Shown piece by piece: positions 55,146 through 64,000 of a stretch of 64,000 nucleotides of DNA (the stretch's first letter is position 1; every line of letters begins with the position of its first letter). This stretch comes from Cafeteria roenbergensis (Eukaryota > Sar > Bigyra > Bicosoecida > Cafeteriaceae), in assembly GCA_008330645.1 (NCBI GenBank), contig VLTN01000001.1, positions 806,001 through 870,000 on the forward strand, given 5' to 3'. A model generated the notes under the pieces. It was not told where the DNA came from and ran no database searches. It saw nothing but the letters and a program-made list of their open reading frames with translations. Both the position numbers and the translations under genes were made by a program.

Positions 55146-56541
55146 ATGGGGTGCGGGGGCAGCTCAGGCTTTGCAGAGCAAGGCAGGTATGGATTCGTTC
55201 CCAACGACAAGCGGCCAGGACAGGGAATGGAAGCTCAGCAGGACTTTGCGAAACTCGGCTGTGCGTAACGCGCGCGCCCGCCTCCATGCTGGGGCTCTCC
55301 CTACCCGCCACGCGGTGTTGTTGTCGTCAACCTACCGGGGGGGGGTGGATTGGGGTCTGAGAGCCTCCGTCGCGGGTGCCACTGCTGCACGCATGTCTCG
55401 GCGTCGCGAGCTGCCACCGCTCCGAACGCAGTGTCCAAAGACGTGGTGGACCGCTTCTTCGCCCTGTTCGTTGAAATGGACAAGGACGGGACCGGGGTGG
55501 TGGACTTGGACGAGTTCTACCGCTTTTTCAAGCTGGAGCGGTCGCCGTTCGCCGACCGCGTGTTTTCGATCATGGGTGAGCCATTCGTCGCGTCTCGGCG
55601 GCTGACCAATCGCGAGAGTGCGTTCCCTGATGGGTGTGACGCGGTCGGGCTCGCTTGTGTGTGAGTGACCCTGGTTTGCAGACGACGATGCGTCTGGGGA
55701 GATCAGCTTCCGGGAGTTCGTCGTGTGCCTCTGGAACTACCTGTCCCTCGACATCAAGTCGCTGATGCGCTTCTGCTTCGACTTGTTCGACCAAGACTTG
55801 TCCGGGTACTTGGACATCGCCGAAATGCACGAGCTGCTGCGAGAGGTTTACGGGGACAGCTTCGAGACGAACGGAAGGCTCAAGCACTTGATGGAGGAGC
55901 TTGACGCAAACGGAGACGGCCGTTTGAGCTTCGAAGAGTTCAAGGGTATGAACCTCGCCTACCCGTCAATGCTGTTCCCGGCCTTCCGCATCCAACAGCT
56001 GATGCGAGACAAGGTGTTTGGCGCTGCCTTTTGGAACGTTGCCCTCAAGAATCGAATCAAGATGGGAGCTGGGGCGACGGCCACAATCTGGGACATCACC
56101 AAGGCTGTCGACGACGCCCGGAGAACGCAATGTGACGACGAGCTGGGTGCCCTCCAGGCGCAACGGTGGAGGAATCCGCTCGAGGGGCCCTCGGGGTACC
56201 ACCCAGAGCCCAAGCTCAGCAGGGAGGCGCAGCGAGATCCCGAACTGGCCAAGGAGGAGCTTTCAAAGCACGTCGACGAAGAGTGGCGCGCCCACCGCGC
56301 CACGGCCGCTTCCAGGGGACGATACAAGAAGCAAGCCAAGGATGCAGGGGACTCGCCGTCCAAGCCGGCGAGTCGGAAGGACCGAGGCGCACCAGCTGCT
56401 GCCGCATCCGTCGCGGTTGCACCGCTCCGCAAGACGGAGGCCATTGCCGAGAGCGGCTTGGGGGCACCCCAGGACGACTCCGCAGGTGGGCCGACCCGGC
56501 TGCAGAAGCGCATGCAACGGGCACTGGCGTTCGCCAACTAG
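55146..56541 (+). CDS. Four-EF-hand calcium-binding protein with MGC lipid-anchor N-terminus
   Basis: Three exons: 55146-55260, 55432-55575, 55682-56541; 372 residues. The start MGCGGSS suggests N-myristoylation at Gly2 and palmitoylation at Cys3, hence membrane or flagellar-membrane location. Four EF loops with canonical calcium ligands: D55-E66 (DKDGTGVVDLDE), D87-E98 (DDDASGEISFRE), D123-E134 (DQDLSGYLDIAE), D161-E172 (DANGDGRLSFEE). This resembles calcineurin-B/calcium-sensor architecture. A C-terminal extension of about 190 residues is basic and Lys/Ala-rich with no known domain. Intron 2 splits the first Asp codon of EF loop 2. The first donor is GTGCGT, an exception to GTGAG; joining there keeps the frame, so I accept it with some doubt. 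Divergent from the SDR gene by 156 bp. Confidence 0.85.
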
Positions 56542-56816
56542 CGGCCACGCCACCTGTATTGCCGATAGGTTGCTTTTCTGCGTGTGCAGCAGAGGGAGAC
56601 TGTCTGCATCCGTGCAAGCTTGCTTGTGTCGGGTGTGCGAGTCTGACTTGGCAATTGAAGCGCGTTCGCGATGCTCTCCCCAGAATCGGAATGTTGCAAG
56701 GACGGTGGCAATCGTCGCCAACAGTTTGATACGCAAAACGAAGACTCAGCGATTCGTAGCACGTCCGTGGTGAAAAGAGGGGAAGAAGAAGTGAAAAACA
56801 ATGAGCATACTCGGGT

Positions 56817-58034
56817 CTACGCGACTGGCGAGCCCGCCGTGCGACCTGCTGGGGACGAGAAACGCCGGTCCTCACTGAAGTCGAGGCCAGAGTTGGCACC
56901 GCCCACAGGCTGGGGACGGCGGCGAGGGCTCACTGGGAGCGCCCCCCCTGAGCTGGCCTTGGGACAGGCGTCATCCATCAAAGACGCCGACTTCCCGCCG
57001 ACGTCGGTGTTCCGACGCAGCTTCTCGGCTGTCCACGCGCTGTGGGCACCCTGCCCTCCGCGCGACGGCGAGGACCGAGCGCCGTCCCCAGCCAAGAGCC
57101 CGACTGGCTCACCAACGGGGGCGAGGTCTGAGTTGCGAATCCGCGTGGGTCCACCCACATGGCCAGTTGTGCGAAGGCCACGCGGCGACTGTCCCACCCT
57201 GGCCCCAGCAAACTGCGCCTGCACAGCAGACTCCCGAGCGCCTGGCTGCAACGCTGCTCGGAGCTGGGACTCTGCGAGGCTGGTTCTGAACTGCGACGGG
57301 TGGGAGTTGCTGCCGTCGCCAACGTCCACCGTGGAGCGGGATGCGGCCGACGCGGGCCTCGAGGACCTTGCAGGGAGCCGTGCTCCGGCCGCGACCTCCC
57401 TCGTCGCTCGCTCCGCCATGCTCGAGTCCAGCGCCACCCGGATCTGTGCCTCTTGCAAGGACGTTTTGTACACCTTCCGGAAGTCACCGAGGTGGAGCGA
57501 GGTGTCGCCGCCAACATTTTGCATTCTCTTGATCATGCGCAAGTCCTTGTGCGCCGCTCGCTCGTCGAGGCTGCGGTAGCCGCCAAAGGCAACCCCCGCG
57601 GGGCTCCCCGCCGGCGGCGCAGTCTTTCGTAGAGGGCGGCGCGGGCTTGCACTGGGTGAGGCGATGCCTGCGATGGTCGCCCCTCCTGCGCCTTGGGAGG
57701 CGACGCTGCTGGCGGCGGGGGCAGCGCGACGGCGCATCGGGCGCGCGGCTCTGGTGCGCGCGGAGGAAGGCATTCCCGCCGCAGGCATGCCGTCGTCGCG
57801 AGGCGCTGGCGACCGCACCGGCGGCCGGTCGAAAAAGCCAACAGCCATTCCGCGCTCCCCAAAGTCCGCCGTATCCCTCCCGAGCCGGGACGCGGGAGCA
57901 GACGGCCGGGCCCGCGGAGACAAGGCCGCACCAATGGTTTCGGGCACGGGCGGTTCCAGCAGTCGCTTGTGCGTGAACGACTGCTTCGGCGTGAGCTGAC
58001 GCCCCTGAGCATTGCCTGCGGAGGATCCGGACAT
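56817..58034 (-). CDS. Low-complexity orphan protein with a repeated short motif
   Basis: Single exon, 405 residues, ATG at 58034. No family recognised. Rich in Ser, Arg, Ala, Pro. It has two related segments: DFRKVYKTSLQEAQIRVAL (about residues 195-213) and QFRTSLAESQLRAAL (about 260-274), suggesting a short duplicated helix, and shorter motifs such as MIKRMQNVGGDTSLHLGDF. Otherwise predicted disordered, ending SGLDFSEDRRFSSPAGR. It could be a cytoskeletal or flagellum-associated filler protein, but nothing in the sequence proves it. It is kept as a gene because it has a clean ATG, the frame fills the space between convergent and divergent neighbours, and the composition resembles the disordered parts of neighbouring genes. 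Confidence 0.6.
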   Translation of the reverse strand: MSGSSAGNAQGRQLTPKQSFTHKRLLEPPVPETIGAALSPRARPSAPASRLGRDTADFGERGMAVGFFDRPPVRSPAPRDDGMPAAGMPSSARTRAARPMRRRAAPAASSVASQGAGGATIAGIASPSASPRRPLRKTAPPAGSPAGVAFGGYRSLDERAAHKDLRMIKRMQNVGGDTSLHLGDFRKVYKTSLQEAQIRVALDSSMAERATREVAAGARLPARSSRPASAASRSTVDVGDGSNSHPSQFRTSLAESQLRAALQPGARESAVQAQFAGARVGQSPRGLRTTGHVGGPTRIRNSDLAPVGEPVGLLAGDGARSSPSRGGQGAHSAWTAEKLRRNTDVGGKSASLMDDACPKASSGGALPVSPRRRPQPVGGANSGLDFSEDRRFSSPAGRTAGSPVA

Positions 58035-58227
58035 GGCGCTCGCTGCCGACGGCGGGGCAGCAGGCGGGTCCTTGTGTCCTTTGCGCCGTGTGCGCAGGGC
58101 AGGGACCCGTTGCCCACGTCACGCCAGCGGCGCGCCACCTGGCGGCCATTGTTTGGTTGCAGCCAAACATCCCGTTGCCTGCTCGCCAGGCGCGAGCTGC
58201 TGCTGCGCGCCACCGAGCGCCTCCGCA

Positions 58228-59595
58228 ATGGCCGTCGCGAAGCAAGCCGCTGGGCTGCGGGACGACCTCTCGAAGGCGCTGGCCTCCAAGGTGAGCCGCC
58301 AAGCGTGCCCGAGTCCGAGGCCTGCCGGCGGCGTTGGGCGGGCGTGGTTGTTGTTGCCGCTCGAGCCCGCCTCAACTTCCCGTCTTTCGCTCCGCTCCCC
58401 TCCACCCCCGCCCCGCGGAGTCGCAGGAGTATGGCCAAGCGGCGGAAGTCGTGCGCCAGATTATGGTCCTGGACGGGCTCGACCTCGCAGTGCTGAAGGT
58501 GAGCCAACGCCTGAAAGTTTGCTGCCGCTCTCGCAGCTGTGCGCCGCCTGCCACTCGGCTGGACGCGGGGCGCGGGTCTGCAGTGTGTTCGTGGGCGTCC
58601 GCGCCACCGATCCGAGTGAAAAACGAGAGCGGGATCGCAGCGCTGGCGAGGGGGCGCCGTGCCGGGGGCAGGGGGAGTGGGCTGCCTGAGACTGTCTTGC
58701 CGACTGTCGCGCGCCTGCTGCCGCGTCGCAGGCTTCTGGGGTGGGCAAGGTGGTCAGCCGAGCGAGCAAGGCGCCCGACGCGGACCTCGTCAAGGCCGCT
58801 ACTACCGCCCTGGTGTCCCTGAAGCGCCTCGCTCGTCGGGAGTCCGACTCGTCCACGAAGCGGATGCGGGACCTGTCCTTGGCCGCGGCGGCAGCCTCCC
58901 CCCGCGCGGCTGCCGGAGCTGTCAAGTCGCCCCCGCCGAGCTCCTCGCCCGCTGCGTCCCCGACCGCCGCGAGCGCCGACAGCGCGGCAAGCGCAGACGC
59001 CGGCGCTCACACGCCCATGGCCCCCGCGAGCGCCGCCCGCATTGCGGTGGACGCCCTTCCCGCCGACCGGCAGAGGATGGTGAGAATCCTCTCCGGCCCC
59101 ATCACCAAGCACGTGCCCAGCGGGACCGCGGACGAGGTCCAGCAGGCCGCCGCGCGCCTCGAGGCCAGCCTGTTCACCTCGACCAAGGGCGCATCGGTCC
59201 GGCCCGCAGGCCTGCCCACGTACGGCGACCAAATCAGGTCCTTCGTGCTCAACATGGGCCGGAACCCGAAGCTGGTGCTGGGCGTGTTCGAAGACACCAT
59301 CGACTTGGACCGCCTTGCAGTGGCGGACCCGTCAGAGCTCGCCACGTCCGAGTTCAAGGAGCAGGCCGCCAAGGAGAAGCAGGCGGCTGCGGAGGAGGTC
59401 CAGCTGGACTGGCAGCGCAAGCACGGCAAGGACCAGCTCAAGGCCGCGGGGCTCAAGCCTGTGTCTGGCCAGTTCAAGTGCCCCCGTTGCAAGGGCAGCA
59501 ACACCGACTACTACGAGAAGCAGACGCGGTCTGCCGACGAGCCGATGACTGTGTTCAACGAGTGCCTCGATTGCGGAAAGCGCTGGAGGTTTTAA
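58228..59595 (+). CDS. Transcription elongation factor TFIIS
   Basis: Three exons: 58228-58290, 58427-58498, 58732-59595; 332 residues. Domain I (LW-type, residues about 1-85) is spread over all three exons: DDLSKALASK, EYGQAAEVVRQIMVLDGLDLAVLK, then GVGKVVSRASK...LVKAATTALVSLKRL. The central RNA polymerase II-binding domain runs about 135-265 (RMVRILSGPITKHV, QAAARLEASLF, QIRSFVLNMGRNPKLVL...LAVADPSELATSEFK). The C-terminal zinc ribbon has C295, C298, C323 and C326 with the acidic hairpin RSADEPMT (D314, E315), which enters the polymerase pore to trigger transcript cleavage. All essential residues are intact. Its length is close to human TCEA1 (301), with an added Ala/Ser/Pro linker. Donors are GTGAGC, acceptors CGCAG. 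Confidence 0.95.
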
Positions 59596-59967
59596 GCTGT
59601 GCCAGGGTGTTCCCGGAGCGGGGGGCGCGCAAGGCTGGCGAGAGCTGTCCTCGGTCACATGCATTGCACGGCGGGCACCGCCACAGGCGCCAGCTCCGTC
59701 GTCGTGGTGCTGTTTCGACGCCGAGCGCTGCCTCTGCCTCAGGAGCACGTTTGCGCATATCGCACCCCAAGCCCCCAAGGACACCCAACCGAGTCGCGGC
59801 CCGCCAAGGTCAAGCACCAAGACCGCTGCTTCTTTCCGCCCCGTGCGCAGCCAGCCCGGGCGTTTTGCTGCGTATTTTGTGTTGCCGGAGGTTGGAGCGT
59901 GTGCGTGCGCAGAGCCGCGAGCCACGAACCGTCGCAAAATTTCGCTCACACCCTCCGACCGGGCCGG
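59596..59967. other. Intergenic, TFIIS 3' to right-edge gene 5'
   Basis: 372 bp between tandem plus-strand genes. It holds a short T-rich stretch (GTATTTTGTGTTG, about 59872-59884). It must contain the terminator of TFIIS and the promoter of the next gene. Nothing else is seen. Confidence 0.4.
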
Positions 59968-62900
59968 ATGTCCGATGAGGTGGCGCGCAAAACGATGGAG
60001 CGGGACTCCATAGCGCAGGTGCGGGCGGCGGGGAAGGAGCTTGCGGCCACGGAGACGGCGTTGCTGACGGCGCTTGCGGAGCCCCTCACGACTGATGCCA
60101 AGGCCTCAATCAAGTGTGAGCGAATCGACGCCTTGCTGAGACTGACGCAGCCCAGCGCAAAAGGCGCAACGAGGCAGACAGGAGGCAGGCTCTCGGCCGC
60201 TCGATCTTGCGACGACCCGCGCTGCGGCGCAAATCGCCAGCGCTTTGCAAGCTCGGCACTCGAGGCGACGAACAGTGCCGTGACGCAAGGGGATTGCCGC
60301 CTGGCGCCGCTGGCCCAGCCGGCGCGCCCCCCGCCCCCTCCCGCTCCCGTCTCCCTCCCCCGGCAAGTAATCTCGCCTGTACGCAAAGCGAGCTGTCGTC
60401 CCCCGCCCCCCCCCCCCTCCCCGGTCCTGTGCCGGTCGCTCAACATTCTCGCAGCCGACTTGGCCAGAGCCAAGGCCGCCCATGCTGCAGCAGTGGAGCG
60501 CCGAGATTCAGTGGCGAAGGCAGCCAAGGACTCGGCCGTGGACGAGACCCCCGAAGAGTTCTGGCACGCGATGGCATCGCTGGACGCCGAGGTGGAGGAG
60601 CTGGGGACGCTGGTGGAGGGGCTCAAGCAGGTATTGCATTTGCCGCCAGAGCAAGGCTTTCGCCTCCGCGCCGGCGCGGACGGTCTCTACGTTGGAGCCC
60701 GGGATGTGACAATTGCGGAGATGAGTGCCGGCGTAGCTCTTGACTTGCTCCCCGCTGGGGACCCGGGGGTGCCCGCCCTCGCGGCAGGAAAGGATTCCGA
60801 GTCCGGCGCCACTGCAGCCAAGCCACCTGCACGCGCCGGGGGCGGGAAGCAGACGCCCAGCAAGGCCAGCTCGCAGCAGCCCTCCCGGCGAGGGTCCGTG
60901 GACGGCATGCAAGGGGACGTCGACCAGGTGTACCTTCAGACGGCGGCCGAGCGGAGGGCGCGTGCGCGGTGGGCGGCAATTCGGCGGGCAGCGTCCAGGG
61001 CGGCCCAGGGAGCGGCGCGGCGGGCCACAGGCAAGGCCGTGGACGGGGTTCGGGGTGAAGGGCCGTCTGGGGAGCAGCTGAGTCCTGGGAGCGTGGGCCT
61101 GACTCCCGCAGAAGCGTTCGAGGCAGCTGAGGCCGATGCCACGACGGGAGAGGGTGTGCCGGCTGCGCACGCCACGGCCGACCCCCTTCCCAGCGACGGA
61201 CGAGGCTGCGCTGCGCTTCAGCTGCGCGGCACAAGGGTCACTGCTGCGGTCCACGTGGACGGCTTCGCGTTCCGCAGCGAGCGCACGGGGGTGCCCAACA
61301 TCGGCGTGGACACCCTTCGGCTGCAGGTCTGCTTCAGCTTTCGCGCCGCCATGGTGTTCGAGCCGCGCGCGGCCGCGTGGCGGCTGCTCGACTCCGACGG
61401 CGCGTTCGCCTTCGAGCTTCACGAGCTGACAAAAACCCAGTCCGGGATCGTGGGGGCGCCCACCTGGGTGCTTCGCATGGTGGTGGAGCGCATGGTCCCG
61501 CGGGCGATCAAGGACGCTCTCATGTCCAGCGTGCCGCGCCAGCTAGGCACGCTGCTCACGCTCGACGCGGAGCAGGTGCCCCACGCCGGCGGCGGGGGCG
61601 GCTCCAGCGCCGGAGCGGAGGGCTCGCCGGCGCGAGTCCCTCACGGCGTTCGGCGGCGGGCGCCGCTGCGCGTGTGCCTGGGCGCAGAGCTGCGAGTGAA
61701 CGGTCTGCCGTTCGTCCTCACCGACGCGGAGCTGGGGCGCCACACGTCCCAGGTCGAGGTCGCGGCGGCCGCCAAGACGTCGCCGCGCAGGCTCCAGAGC
61801 CGCACCGCCCGCACACGGCACGCCAAGCCCCCCGCGGAGGAGCCGGGGCACAAGGGCGCGCGCGCCCCTGCGGCTCCAGCACTGCCGCCCCTGCAGCCGC
61901 TCCCCTGCTCGGTCCGCGCGGCGCGCAGCCTGGCGGCCTCGGGGCCGGGCGAAGGTGTGCTTGGCTCCCTCGCAGCGCAGTTCCTCTGCTTGGACGCGGC
62001 GCAGGCGGCCAACCTCTTTGCGGCGCAGGCCACCGCCAAGCTGACGCCGCCCAGGCTGAGCTCGCTCGCGGCCGCGCGGCGGTACGCGCTCTTGTTCTTT
62101 GCTCCGCGGGGCCCGAGCTCGCTGGCCATTGCTGCCAAGCTCAAGGCTGCGGTCGGGGCGGCCGAGGCCGCCAGGGAGGGGCCTGCGAGGGGCCCCGCCG
62201 CCCCCTTGTCCGCCGGGCCGACCCTCGACGAGCTGCCAAAGGTCGTGGCGCTGCGGAAGGAGCTCTGCAGGCGGTGGGAGGCCATGGCGGAGCGGCAGGC
62301 GCTGCTGTCTTTTCTGCCCACGCAGTTCCGCTCCATGGAGCTGGAGCCCGCTCGCAGGGAGGCGGAGCTGCGTGCCGGCGAGGACGTGATGGAGGCGGCA
62401 CAGCTGGACGCCAGGCAGCTGATGCGGGCTGCGCTGCGCGTGGCGGAGCAACCATGCGCGACCCGGCTCCAGGTCGGGAAGCTGCAGGTGGACGCGTCGC
62501 TCGAGGAGGTGCACGCGTTCGCGGTTTCGATGCGCCGGACCGCGCTGTTCGAGGAGCAGGCTGCGGTCGTCGGGGAGGCCAAGGCCAGGCGCGCGGCCGC
62601 GTCATACCTGCGGGCCCGGTGGCGCCGGCGCTTGACGAGTCAAACCGGCGACCGGTCAGAGGGAGCGCGCACGGGCGCGGCACCAGCCAGCCCTGGCATC
62701 GCAGCCGTCGGGTCGGCCGCGGGCAGCGGCGGTGCCCCTGGCGCATCGCACTCGGAGCAAGCGGGCGAGCGCGTGCGGCCAAGGCTGGGCAGCAGCCGGC
62801 TGGCCCCCTCGGTGAGTCACGGGCGGGCAGCCAGCCTCAGCCACGCCAGGCCTCCCACAGCGACGGCGGGTCCAACGCCCCCTCGCGGGCCGGCTGCGGC

Positions 62901-64000
62901 GGAGCACAGAGCCGGCTCTGCCGCAGGGGAGGGGCGGGATCGGGCCGCCTCCTCTTCCGCTCTGGCCGCGCTCGCCCGGGCAACCGCCGGCAGCTCGGCC
63001 GCGCCCGCAACACCGCCCCGGGGGCCGACTGCCACCCAGCGGCTGCTCCTTCCCGCGGCAGGGGCCACTGCGGCTGGTCCCGCGGCCGGCCAGGCGCCTT
63101 CATCGCCGTTTGCGCCCGAGTCAGTGGCGTCCTCGACGACCGGCACGGCCGCTGCGGCGGCTGCCAAGGCGTCGCTCACGGCGCGCCTGCGGTCGCTCGA
63201 GCTCGAGGAGGACGCAGTCGAGCTGATCCTGGCCCGGCTGCCTCAGCTTGTGCGCAGGGTTCGGACGTCGGCCTCCCTGCGCTGGCGCGGCGGCACAGCG
63301 CTGGGCGAGGCGCTGCTCACGGCACGCTGCTCCAAGGTCACGTCTGCACCCGGTGTTGCAGTGACCTTGCCGCTCGGACCGGTGGTGTGGGCGCCGCCGC
63401 GGTACTTCATGGGGGTGCAGGGCCGGCAGGACGGCGCGGCCGACGTCTTCGTCGCATACGCGGAGCGCGGTTCCCTCCTCGACCCGGCCGCGCGAGCAGG
63501 CTTCCTAGCTGCCCTTCGCGAGGCCGAGCCGCTGGCGATGCGCCCCGACGTGGCCAGGGGGCGCCTGGACGTGCCTCTCAGCGCTGCGCTCAAGGGCGTT
63601 CGCGTCGCCTTGTCGATCAACACCGGGGCGCTGCTCGCCGCAGCCGAGCGCTCGCGCGCTGCGGCAGAGCCGGGCGCTGCGAGCCTGGACCACGAGGCGC
63701 TGGTACTTGGCATGGGCGCAGTGCCTCCCGCTCGGGGCGGCGGCAGCGGGCCAGGCGCAGACGGCCCGGGCGACGATGACGCTGGCGCCTCGCTCAGCGG
63801 GATGCCATGGGGGGTGTCCATCAACGGGACGCTCTCTCCCTACGCCCGCACGATCGTTAGCGCCTCCCTTACGCAAGTGCACATTCCGCTTGCCCCCGTT
63901 CTTGCACACTGGGCAGAGTTGGTGGGGGACGCGGAGGCAGCGGGGCCAGCCCTGGCGCACCTTACGGGGGCGGACTCGCTCCCCGGGCACGCGCCGGGTG
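59968..64000 (+). CDS. Very large protein, 5' part; possible tubular lipid-binding-like region
   Basis: Partial gene. Exon 1 is 59968-60115 (MSDEVARKTMERDS...), the intron is 60116-60454 (339 bp, GTGAGC...CGCAG), and exon 2 from 60455 is open to the window end. Joined codon T|CC; at least 1,231 residues. The N-terminus (about 1-110) is helical/coiled coil (DLARAKAAHAAAVERRDSVAKAAKD). From about 310 to 430 lies an ordered stretch: VTAAVHVDGFAFRSERTG, IGVDTLRLQVCFSFRAAMVF, AFELHELTKTQSGI, then a helix MVVERMVPRAIKDALMSSVP. The motif resembles N-terminal parts of elongated (TULIP/BPI-like) lipid-binding proteins, but this is only a pattern impression. Later segments (about 640-760 and 960-1230, for example SLRWRGGTALGEALL, GVQGRQDGAADVFVAYAERG, GVRVALSINTG) are also ordered, separated by Ala/Ser/Pro linkers. 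No stop occurs in the frame over 3.5 kb. Confidence 0.85.
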   Translation, partial: MSDEVARKTMERDSIAQVRAAGKELAATETALLTALAEPLTTDAKASIKCERIDALLRLTQPSAKGATRQTGGRLSAARSCDDPRCGANRQRFASSALEATNSAVTQGDCRLAPLAQPARPPPPPAPVSLPRQVISPVRKASCRPPPPPPSPVLCRSLNILAADLARAKAAHAAAVERRDSVAKAAKDSAVDETPEEFWHAMASLDAEVEELGTLVEGLKQVLHLPPEQGFRLRAGADGLYVGARDVTIAEMSAGVALDLLPAGDPGVPALAAGKDSESGATAAKPPARAGGGKQTPSKASSQQPSRRGSVDGMQGDVDQVYLQTAAERRARARWAAIRRAASRAAQGAARRATGKAVDGVRGEGPSGEQLSPGSVGLTPAEAFEAAEADATTGEGVPAAHATADPLPSDGRGCAALQLRGTRVTAAVHVDGFAFRSERTGVPNIGVDTLRLQVCFSFRAAMVFEPRAAAWRLLDSDGAFAFELHELTKTQSGIVGAPTWVLRMVVERMVPRAIKDALMSSVPRQLGTLLTLDAEQVPHAGGGGGSSAGAEGSPARVPHGVRRRAPLRVCLGAELRVNGLPFVLTDAELGRHTSQVEVAAAAKTSPRRLQSRTARTRHAKPPAEEPGHKGARAPAAPALPPLQPLPCSVRAARSLAASGPGEGVLGSLAAQFLCLDAAQAANLFAAQATAKLTPPRLSSLAAARRYALLFFAPRGPSSLAIAAKLKAAVGAAEAAREGPARGPAAPLSAGPTLDELPKVVALRKELCRRWEAMAERQALLSFLPTQFRSMELEPARREAELRAGEDVMEAAQLDARQLMRAALRVAEQPCATRLQVGKLQVDASLEEVHAFAVSMRRTALFEEQAAVVGEAKARRAAASYLRARWRRRLTSQTGDRSEGARTGAAPASPGIAAVGSAAGSGGAPGASHSEQAGERVRPRLGSSRLAPSVSHGRAASLSHARPPTATAGPTPPRGPAAAEHRAGSAAGEGRDRAASSSALAALARATAGSSAAPATPPRGPTATQRLLLPAAGATAAGPAAGQAPSSPFAPESVASSTTGTAAAAAAKASLTARLRSLELEEDAVELILARLPQLVRRVRTSASLRWRGGTALGEALLTARCSKVTSAPGVAVTLPLGPVVWAPPRYFMGVQGRQDGAADVFVAYAERGSLLDPAARAGFLAALREAEPLAMRPDVARGRLDVPLSAALKGVRVALSINTGALLAAAERSRAAAEPGAASLDHEALVLGMGAVPPARGGGSGPGADGPGDDDAGASLSGMPWGVSINGTLSPYARTIVSASLTQVHIPLAPVLAHWAELVGDAEAAGPALAHLTGADSLPGHAPG

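Noticed and set aside
61377-63779. Plus-strand frame of 800 codons
   Set aside because: Overlaps the right-edge gene in another frame; Arg/Gly-rich noise, while the other frame stays open to the window end and gives ordered segments.

Overview
The window is protein-coding nuclear DNA from a GC-rich, flagellated, single-celled eukaryote. It carries spliceosomal introns with GT-AG ends, two genes tied to cilia and microtubules (SPEF1/CLAMP and an outer-dynein-arm docking subunit) plus katanin p60, and core eukaryotic genes (V-ATPase subunit A, TFIIS, EFG1, ZNHIT2, SDHAF2, CLU). Very high GC, short introns and tight packing would fit a heterotrophic stramenopile such as a Cafeteria-like bicosoecid, but other GC-rich protists cannot be excluded from the sequence alone. 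I found no rRNA, tRNA, CRISPR, transposon or virus-like element.

I resolve 21 genes. Left edge: a giant gene on the minus strand starts at 15723 and runs off the window. After one 98-bp intron it is a single uninterrupted exon of more than 15 kb, giving at least 5,208 residues. It faces a katanin p60 AAA ATPase (16032-17915, +), followed by a TALE homeodomain factor (18262-20953, +, four exons). Then come V-ATPase subunit A (21435-24592, -, seven exons), ZNHIT2-like (24750-26928, +), SPEF1/CLAMP (27546-28735, -) and an UNC93-like transporter (29123-31334, -).

Centre: a 2,138-residue Clu protein with filamin-like and CRIPT-like C-terminal modules (31534-37950, -), a probable degenerate kinase (38229-41389, -), SDHAF2 (41630-42727, -), a Sec14/CRAL-TRIO protein (43057-44132, +), a secreted laminin-B-domain protein (44480-45897, +), an ODA docking-complex coiled coil (46125-48603, -) and a PrsW-like membrane protease (48879-50399, +).

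Right part: EFG1 with an RGG-rich tail (50633-52640, -), a small secreted orphan (52806-53599, +), an SDR oxidoreductase (53897-54989, -), a four-EF-hand protein with an MGC N-terminus (55146-56541, +), a low-complexity orphan (56817-58034, -), TFIIS (58228-59595, +) and a second very large gene running off the right edge (59968 onward, +, at least 1,231 residues).

The layout is strikingly regular. Seven neighbouring pairs are divergent with start codons only 156-329 bp apart, so they probably share promoters. By my reading about 30 of 33 introns begin GTGAG and about 28 of 33 end CGCAG. Exon joins were inferred from reading-frame continuity plus family similarity, not from transcripts. No single pathway links the genes. 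Recurring themes are flagellum/microtubules (katanin, SPEF1, ODA docking), RNA processing and transcription (EFG1, ZNHIT2, TFIIS, TALE), and membranes or mitochondria (V-ATPase, UNC93, CRAL-TRIO, PrsW, CLU, SDHAF2).
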